From JAGTVB01 sp964624765 (GTDB lineage: Bacteria > Pseudomonadota > Gammaproteobacteria > HK1), in the NCBI GenBank assembly GCA_964624765.1, contig CAZUZO010000016.1, positions 1 to 34,236 on the forward strand: 34,236 bases of DNA. The letters are read 5' to 3'. Positions 30,332 through 34,236 of the stretch are shown piece after piece; within the stretch, counting starts at the first letter, position 1; each line of letters starts with the position of its first letter. The notes beneath the pieces were generated by a model. The model was not told where the DNA came from, did no database searches, and was given only the letters and a program-made list of their open reading frames with translations. The position numbers were made by a program, and so were the translations under genes.

Positions 30332-30493
30332 GGGGCTAGGCGGTTTATTCGGTGGTTATGTTTGGTCCGTTAGGTGTCGTCCTCCTGCGGGGATGGACTC
30401 GAACGAGGCTCGATAGGACGGCGGCAGTCGATGTAAACTCGCTGCCAAGCTGATGTCTAATAAGATGACTAACGGTGGTCCCGAAGCGTTAGG

Positions 30494-30970
30494 ATGGCAA
30501 ATAGCATTCAGGTTGATATCGTGAGTGCCGAGGGCGTGATCTTCTCGGGGCTGGCGAGCATGCTCATTGCGCCTGGGGTGATGGGGGAGGTTGGAATCCT
30601 GCCCACCCACGCGCCGTTACTCACCCGTCTGAACCCCGGCGAGGTCCGCATCGACTTGCTGGCAGGCGATGAGGTGTTGATCTATGTCTCGGGAGGGGTG
30701 CTTGAGGTGCAGCCGTTTGCGATCACTGTGCTCGCGGATACCGCCCTGCGCGCTGAAAGCATTGATGCTCAGGCCGCACTGCGGGCCATGCGAGCGGCTG
30801 AAAGCGTGGCCCAGGCGGCCAAGGAAGCGCTGAGGGAAGGGACGGCGGTGGTCGGCTTGATCGACTATGCCCAGGCTAAGGCCGAACTGGCCAAGGCCGC
30901 CGCGCAACTGAAAACGTTAGACGATCTGCGCCGTCGTGCGGGGGGGCGCCGACGAGGCGGTAAGCGTTAG
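30494..30970 (+). CDS. atpC: F1Fo ATP synthase epsilon subunit, isolated gene
   Basis: A 158-residue epsilon subunit. The N-terminal beta-sandwich shows V-D-I-V-S-A-E-G-V-I-F-S-G, G-E-V-G-I-L-P-T-H-A-P-L-L-T, and Y-V-S-G-G-V-L-E-V-Q. The C-terminal helical hairpin follows (A-L-R-A-M-R-A-A-E-S-V) with a tail very rich in Arg and Gly not found in the ~139-residue E. coli protein. It lies alone beside minC, not after atpD, so it is either a relocated or an extra copy. The ATG has a poor ribosome site (AGG adjoining ATG). It should sit on the central stalk and inhibit the ATPase. Confidence 0.93.
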   Translation: MANSIQVDIVSAEGVIFSGLASMLIAPGVMGEVGILPTHAPLLTRLNPGEVRIDLLAGDEVLIYVSGGVLEVQPFAITVLADTALRAESIDAQAALRAMRAAESVAQAAKEALREGTAVVGLIDYAQAKAELAKAAAQLKTLDDLRRRAGGRRRGGKR

Positions 30971-30994
30971 TCAGTAGAGGGCAAGCGACTCTTT

Positions 30995-31022
30995 GCTCGC
31001 CTAGGTACAGGCCTGGGCGAGC
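30995..31022 (+). terminator. Hairpin after atpC
   Basis: GCTCGCCTAGG (30995-31005) pairs with CCTGGGCGAGC (31012-31022) with one mismatch over 11 bp and a 6-base loop, 24 bases after the atpC stop. No T-run follows, so terminator function is uncertain. Confidence 0.4.
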
Positions 31023-31166
31023 GGGACAAAATGGGTGTTGGTGACGGTTCGGCAGTTCGGTGACCTATGCCCGTGGGGCTGCCGAAGGCCCTTGGGCGCC
31101 GCGGGTCCGCTGCGGACCACAACCCTGACCAAACGATGGCCATGGCCGGTAACAGGTTGATCGAAC

Positions 31167-31865
31167 ATGATATCTACACATTCCCTAAGTGCCATTGATG
31201 CCTTAATCCGTTGTGTGGCGATGGGTGAACACTGCCGCGAGATGCCGGCGGCGTCACTCCCTCTGGTGTGCACGGTGTCAAGTGGGGCAGGCTCTGGCGG
31301 GCGAGAAGTTGCCAAGCGGTTGGCCGAGCGCCTTGGGGTAGGGCTATTTGACCATCGCATCCTCCAGGAAGTTGCCCACGAGACCCGCATCGACCCAGAA
31401 GTCTTAAGACGGCTCGATGAGCGTGTAGAGGGTATGAAAGGAGCTTGGCTGCGATCGCTTTTGACGGGTGAAGATGTCTTTAAGGAGACCGTTCGCCGTA
31501 ACCTGATCAATGTGGTCTTAGGCATTGCTTGCCAGGGAGGTGTGATTCTGGGCCGAGGTGGGAGCTTCATCCTTGCCCATCGCCCGGTACTGCGGGTGCG
31601 CATCGTCGGTTCGCCCAGCCGCTGTGCACGCCGCATTGCGGAGCGGCGAGGGGTAGAGCTCAGCGCTGCAGAGCTCGCGCGACAGCGCACCGATCTCGAG
31701 CGCAGGGAATTTATCCGTCAGTTCTACGGACGGAACATCGATGATCCCCTGGGCTACGATTTGGTGTTGAACTCCGATCGATTGGATCCCGAGGCCCTGA
31801 CAAGGATCGCTTTCTTGGCCCTGCAGCGTCTGCGCGAGAAAGTGCTCGAGCTCACAGGAGAATAG
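31167..31865 (+). CDS. Cytidylate-kinase-like P-loop protein
   Basis: A 232-residue protein of the cytidylate kinase-like family. A P-loop-like segment reads S-S-G-A-G-S-G-G-R-E-V-A, followed by L-A-E-R-L-G-V-G-L-F-D-H-R-I-L. A central G-G-V-I-L-G-R-G-G-S-F and R-V-R-I-V-G-S-P-S-R-C-A-R-R-I follow, then D-Y-G-type C-terminal features (D-P-L-G-Y-D-L-V-L-N-S-D). The lysine of a standard Walker A is not evident, so NTP use is uncertain. The XdhC pair begins 15 bases after its stop with an overlapping operon, suggesting a shared role. Start could be a later ATG; the one at 31167 has no clear ribosome site. Confidence 0.82.
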   Translation: MISTHSLSAIDALIRCVAMGEHCREMPAASLPLVCTVSSGAGSGGREVAKRLAERLGVGLFDHRILQEVAHETRIDPEVLRRLDERVEGMKGAWLRSLLTGEDVFKETVRRNLINVVLGIACQGGVILGRGGSFILAHRPVLRVRIVGSPSRCARRIAERRGVELSAAELARQRTDLERREFIRQFYGRNIDDPLGYDLVLNSDRLDPEALTRIAFLALQRLREKVLELTGE

Positions 31866-31880
31866 CACCGGAGAGGAGGC

Positions 31881-32192
31881 ATGACCGATTTACTGCACGT
31901 CGCCGCGGAGTGGCGGCATCGCGGCGACCGGGTGGCGATCGCCACCGTGGTGGCCACTTGGGGCTCTTCGCCCAGCCCGACAGGAAGCCAGCTTATCGTC
32001 AACGAGCGCGGGGATTTCATGGGCTCGGTTACGGGTGGGTGTGTCGAGGGAGCAGTGGTGCAAGCGGCAGCAGAAGTGATCGAACTCGGTCAGCCGCGCT
32101 TGCTCAGTTTCGGCGTCTCCCATGATCGGGCCTGGGGTTTCGGCTTGGCCTGCGGTGGCAAGGTTCGCATTTACGTGGAGCCTTTAGGGTGA
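31881..32192 (+). CDS. XdhC/CoxI family protein, N-terminal domain only
   Basis: A 103-residue protein with the XdhC_CoxI domain: V-A-T-W-G-S-S-P-x-P-x-G-S-Q, G-S-V-T-G-G-C-V-E-G-A-V, and S-F-G-V-S-x-D-x-A-W-G-x-G-L-A-C-G-G. Such proteins handle molybdenum cofactor and its sulfuration for xanthine and CO dehydrogenases. GGAGG precedes ATG closely. The stop overlaps the next GTG start by 4 bases; the two genes together make one full XdhC. No Mo-hydroxylase gene is in the window. Confidence 0.92.
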   Translation: MTDLLHVAAEWRHRGDRVAIATVVATWGSSPSPTGSQLIVNERGDFMGSVTGGCVEGAVVQAAAEVIELGQPRLLSFGVSHDRAWGFGLACGGKVRIYVEPLG

Positions 32193-32908
32193 AAGACGAG
32201 ACGCTAACGGCGTTGCTGAGTGCAGGACGGGCGAGGCGGCCAGTGGCTTTGGTCACCTGCCTCGATTCGGGTCGGCAGCAGCTGGTCTACGGGGACGCGG
32301 AGGAGCCTACCCCGGAGCTGAGCGAGGTGATACTGGAAGCTGCGCTTAGAGCCCTTGAGACCGATCGGAACGAGCTGCTGGAAACCGAGTTGGGCCCGGT
32401 TTTTTTGCATGTTTTCAATCCCCCTGTGAAAATGATCGTCGTCGGCGCGGTTCACATTGCGCAGTGTCTCGTGCCGATGGCGCAACTGGCTGGCTACCAG
32501 GTGGTTGTGGTTGATCCACGCCGCCGCTTTGCCACCCTGCAGCGCTTTGCCGAGGTCGAGATGATGCTGGAGTGGCCTCAAACGGCGTTTGACAAACTCG
32601 TCCTCGATAACCGCACAGCGGTGATTACGTTGACTCACGATGCCAAGCTTGACGATGCGGCTTTGCACGCGGCGCTCAGGTCACCGGCCTTTTACATCGG
32701 CTCTCTCGGTAGCCAGCGTACCCACGCGGCTCGCTGCAAGCGCCTGCTTGAGGCAGGCTTTCTTGAGGAGGATGTGGCGCGTATTCACGCCCCGATCGGG
32801 CTTCGCCTCGGCGGTCGTTCACCGGCGGAAATTGCCATCGCGATCGTGGCACAGGTGACGCAGATCCGTTATACCCACCGTCGGCTCTCGCACCAGCATG
32901 GGCACTGA
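32189..32908 (+). CDS. XdhC family protein, Rossmann domain
   Basis: A 239-residue protein starting at GTG (32189) inside the preceding gene. It carries the XdhC C-terminal Rossmann-like part: V-V-G-A-V-H-I-A-Q at about 86-94, D-P-R-R-R-F-A, T-H-D-x-K-x-D, Y-I-G-S-L-G-S-Q-R-T-H-A and I-H-A-P-I-G-L-R-L-G-G-R-S-P-A-E-I-A. This is the usual nucleotide/cofactor-binding domain of XdhC proteins. It should work with the 103-residue protein as a split XdhC. MocA-type or CoxF-type names are alternatives. Confidence 0.93.
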   Translation: MKDETLTALLSAGRARRPVALVTCLDSGRQQLVYGDAEEPTPELSEVILEAALRALETDRNELLETELGPVFLHVFNPPVKMIVVGAVHIAQCLVPMAQLAGYQVVVVDPRRRFATLQRFAEVEMMLEWPQTAFDKLVLDNRTAVITLTHDAKLDDAALHAALRSPAFYIGSLGSQRTHAARCKRLLEAGFLEEDVARIHAPIGLRLGGRSPAEIAIAIVAQVTQIRYTHRRLSHQHGH

Positions 32909-33257
32909 ACCTGGCGGCGCTGCCGTGGTGGGCGGGCGTGGTTGCCGGGCTCGCGCTCCCTTGTCTTCACTCCCAACCTATATGACGATAGCCATGCCCC
33001 TTCAAGCCTCAGAGCTTGTGAAATAACCGTCGCGAGCGGCACGAGAGCAAGGCGGACGGCGCCAAGCCGAGAGACATATCAAATAGATAGGCGAGGAGCG
33101 AGCACCGTCCAACGCCGCTATCGGGCCGTGTAGCAGGTTTTTTCACAAGCTCTCACCAGAAAGGTTGTACATCGCGTAGGCCAACACCATGTCTGCGCTA
33201 TCCGTTGGTCATTGGGTTGAACCGTCTTCGCGTCAGCTCGTCGAGATGCACCGACTC
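32909..33257. other. Gap between XdhC and the AAA/PD-(D/E)XK gene
   Basis: Contains repeat copy H (33012-33152). On the minus strand next to it a short coding-like segment reads M-V-L-A-Y-A-M-Y-N-L-S-G-E and runs to a stop inside the repeat; it may be a gene remnant. Confidence 0.4.
33012..33152 (-). repeat. TIR element copy H (reverse)
   Basis: A full copy with GAGCTTGTGAAATAACC and GGTTTTTTCACAAGCTC ends; interior GAGACATATCAAATAGATAG and GAGGAGCGAGCACCG. It is in the opposite orientation to copies A, C and E. Confidence 0.88.
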
Positions 33258-34236
33258 TCAACCCTGCACCACGCTGATGCGCCGCCCTTGGGGACTGGGC
33301 TTTTCTTCGCTGGACGTGCGTTCGCGGATCGGCGGCTGCCCGGAACGCCGGTCGAAGATCACCAGCCAGCCCGCGTCCAGGCCCAAGCCCGCCAGATAGC
33401 CGTCCAGTTGCTCCAGCCCCTCCGCCAGCGGGTCCGGTTCGCCATCGCGCCAGACCTTGAGTTCGATCCCCAGCGTCACTGCGCCGTAGCGCAGGCACAG
33501 GTCCATCCGCCCCCGACCGATGGCGTATTCCCGCTCCAGGGTGCCACCGCCGTTGACCACTCGATGCAGGAAGGCCATCAGCACCAGATGAGGGGCGATT
33601 TCGTGATACGGCGCGCTGCCGAGCAAGGGTTGCCCATGCTGGCGCCAGAAGGCGAGAAAGGCGGTCAGCAATTGCTCCGGATTCAAGCGACCGTCGGCAT
33701 GCAGCCAGGTCGGGGCGATGTGGGGTAAGGAGTCTTGCGGGCCGCTGGCCAGCGTGCGCGGCAACACTTCCCGGTAGATCGGATTGGCGACGACCAGCCC
33801 GCCGCCGTTGGCCCGGCGCAACAGGCCTAGATCGACCAGATACTGTCGGTCGTCCTCGGGGACTTTCCCCAAGGCCGTCCCGGCCAGCATCGGTTCGATC
33901 ACTCGCCGCACCCGGTCCTCGCACAGCTTGTCGGCCAGTTGATCGAGATGGGTTACCCGCCGCCGGATCAGGTTCTCCTTGGTCTGGTCGATCCGCTCGA
34001 GGGTGATCGGCCGGCTCCGGTCGCGGCCGTCCCGCATGTCGAAGCAGACCTCATAGGCCAGGGCGTTGACCAGCCGCGGCTGGCCCTGGGTGAGGTCCCA
34101 GACCCGGTCCAGGGCGTCCGAGGTGAAGACCTGGCCGGTTTCGGTGGTGTGTTCCTGGAGCAGTGTCCGAACCTCGGCTTGGGTGAAATCCCCCAGCCGC
34201 AGGGACTTGGCCTTGATGTTGAAGGCGCTGCCGCCG
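33258..34236 (-). CDS. AAA-ATPase-like protein with PD-(D/E)XK domain, 5' end beyond window
   Basis: A partial gene open from 34236 to its stop at 33258 (about 325 residues visible); the N-terminal ATPase core with Walker motifs is outside. The visible start is the C-terminal part of the ATPase region (F-x-S-D-A-L-D-R-V-W-D-L-T-Q-G-Q-P-R-L-V-N-A-L), then a winged-helix-like area (V-D-L-G-L-L-R-R-A-N-G-G-G-L-V-V-A-N-P-I-Y-R), and a nuclease-like domain with G-R-G-R-M-D-L-C-L-R and L-G-I-E-L-K-V-W (D and E-x-K of PD-(D/E)XK). Such AAA-ATPase plus PD-(D/E)XK proteins are multi-copy in several gammaproteobacteria; function unknown. The ATG at 34037 is not the real start, because the frame continues upstream with conserved sequence. 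Confidence 0.85.
   Translation of the reverse strand, partial: GGSAFNIKAKSLRLGDFTQAEVRTLLQEHTTETGQVFTSDALDRVWDLTQGQPRLVNALAYEVCFDMRDGRDRSRPITLERIDQTKENLIRRRVTHLDQLADKLCEDRVRRVIEPMLAGTALGKVPEDDRQYLVDLGLLRRANGGGLVVANPIYREVLPRTLASGPQDSLPHIAPTWLHADGRLNPEQLLTAFLAFWRQHGQPLLGSAPYHEIAPHLVLMAFLHRVVNGGGTLEREYAIGRGRMDLCLRYGAVTLGIELKVWRDGEPDPLAEGLEQLDGYLAGLGLDAGWLVIFDRRSGQPPIRERTSSEEKPSPQGRRISVVQG

Noticed and set aside
32942..33133. 63-residue plus-strand frame ending in the repeat
   Set aside because: Most of its sequence is translated repeat element; the same peptide appears wherever the element occurs.

Overview
The window looks like a moderately GC-rich gammaproteobacterial chromosome segment. The MinCDE, CopA, phosphofructokinase, AtpC and DUF2914 proteins all read as gammaproteobacterial. 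A purple-sulfur or Chromatiales-like host is only an inference, drawn from the AAA/PD-(D/E)XK protein at the right edge and the density of short palindromic elements. No rRNA, tRNA or CRISPR array was recognised.

Left part (1-6.6 kb): a free-standing 76-residue Gly/Ser/Asp-rich small protein with its own terminator, a two-HMA copper-exporting P-type ATPase, and a convergent 6-phosphofructokinase. These are followed on the minus strand by a sigma-54 activator that lacks a receiver domain and a cytoplasmic PpiC-type (parvulin) protein.

Centre (7-18.3 kb): a large type I secretion locus. Three tandem, overlapping, paralogous TolC-like outer-membrane genes (minus strand) diverge from an HlyD-type adaptor and a 1074-residue transporter (plus strand) built as CNB-CNB-peptidase C39-ABC membrane domain-ATPase. 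The C39 Cys/His/Asp triad is intact, so the transporter should cleave its substrate as well as export it. Downstream are an FHA protein, a small BamE-like lipoprotein and a PP2C phosphatase.

Right of centre (22-24.6 kb): two convergent paralogous ATP-grasp genes whose stop codons interleave in one TTAA. One looks competent and one is degenerate. Upstream of the competent one, on the same strand, is a 77-residue Gly/Ser/Thr/Asp/Trp-rich small protein followed by a hairpin. It is nearly the same length as the small protein at the left edge, and both carry K-[S/A]-G-G at residues 8-11. Together with the C39 exporter, this is the best candidate here for an undescribed system: a graspetide-like or other peptide-modification and secretion pathway. 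That link is inference.

Right part (25-34 kb): an alpha/beta hydrolase, a PIN/Phd toxin-antitoxin pair, a DUF2914 membrane protein, minCDE with a short element in the minC-minD gap, an isolated atpC, a cytidylate-kinase-like gene followed by a split XdhC pair, and the 3' part of an AAA/PD-(D/E)XK gene cut by the window edge. About nine copies of one ~140-bp terminal-inverted-repeat element are scattered through the intergenic gaps; none interrupts a called gene.
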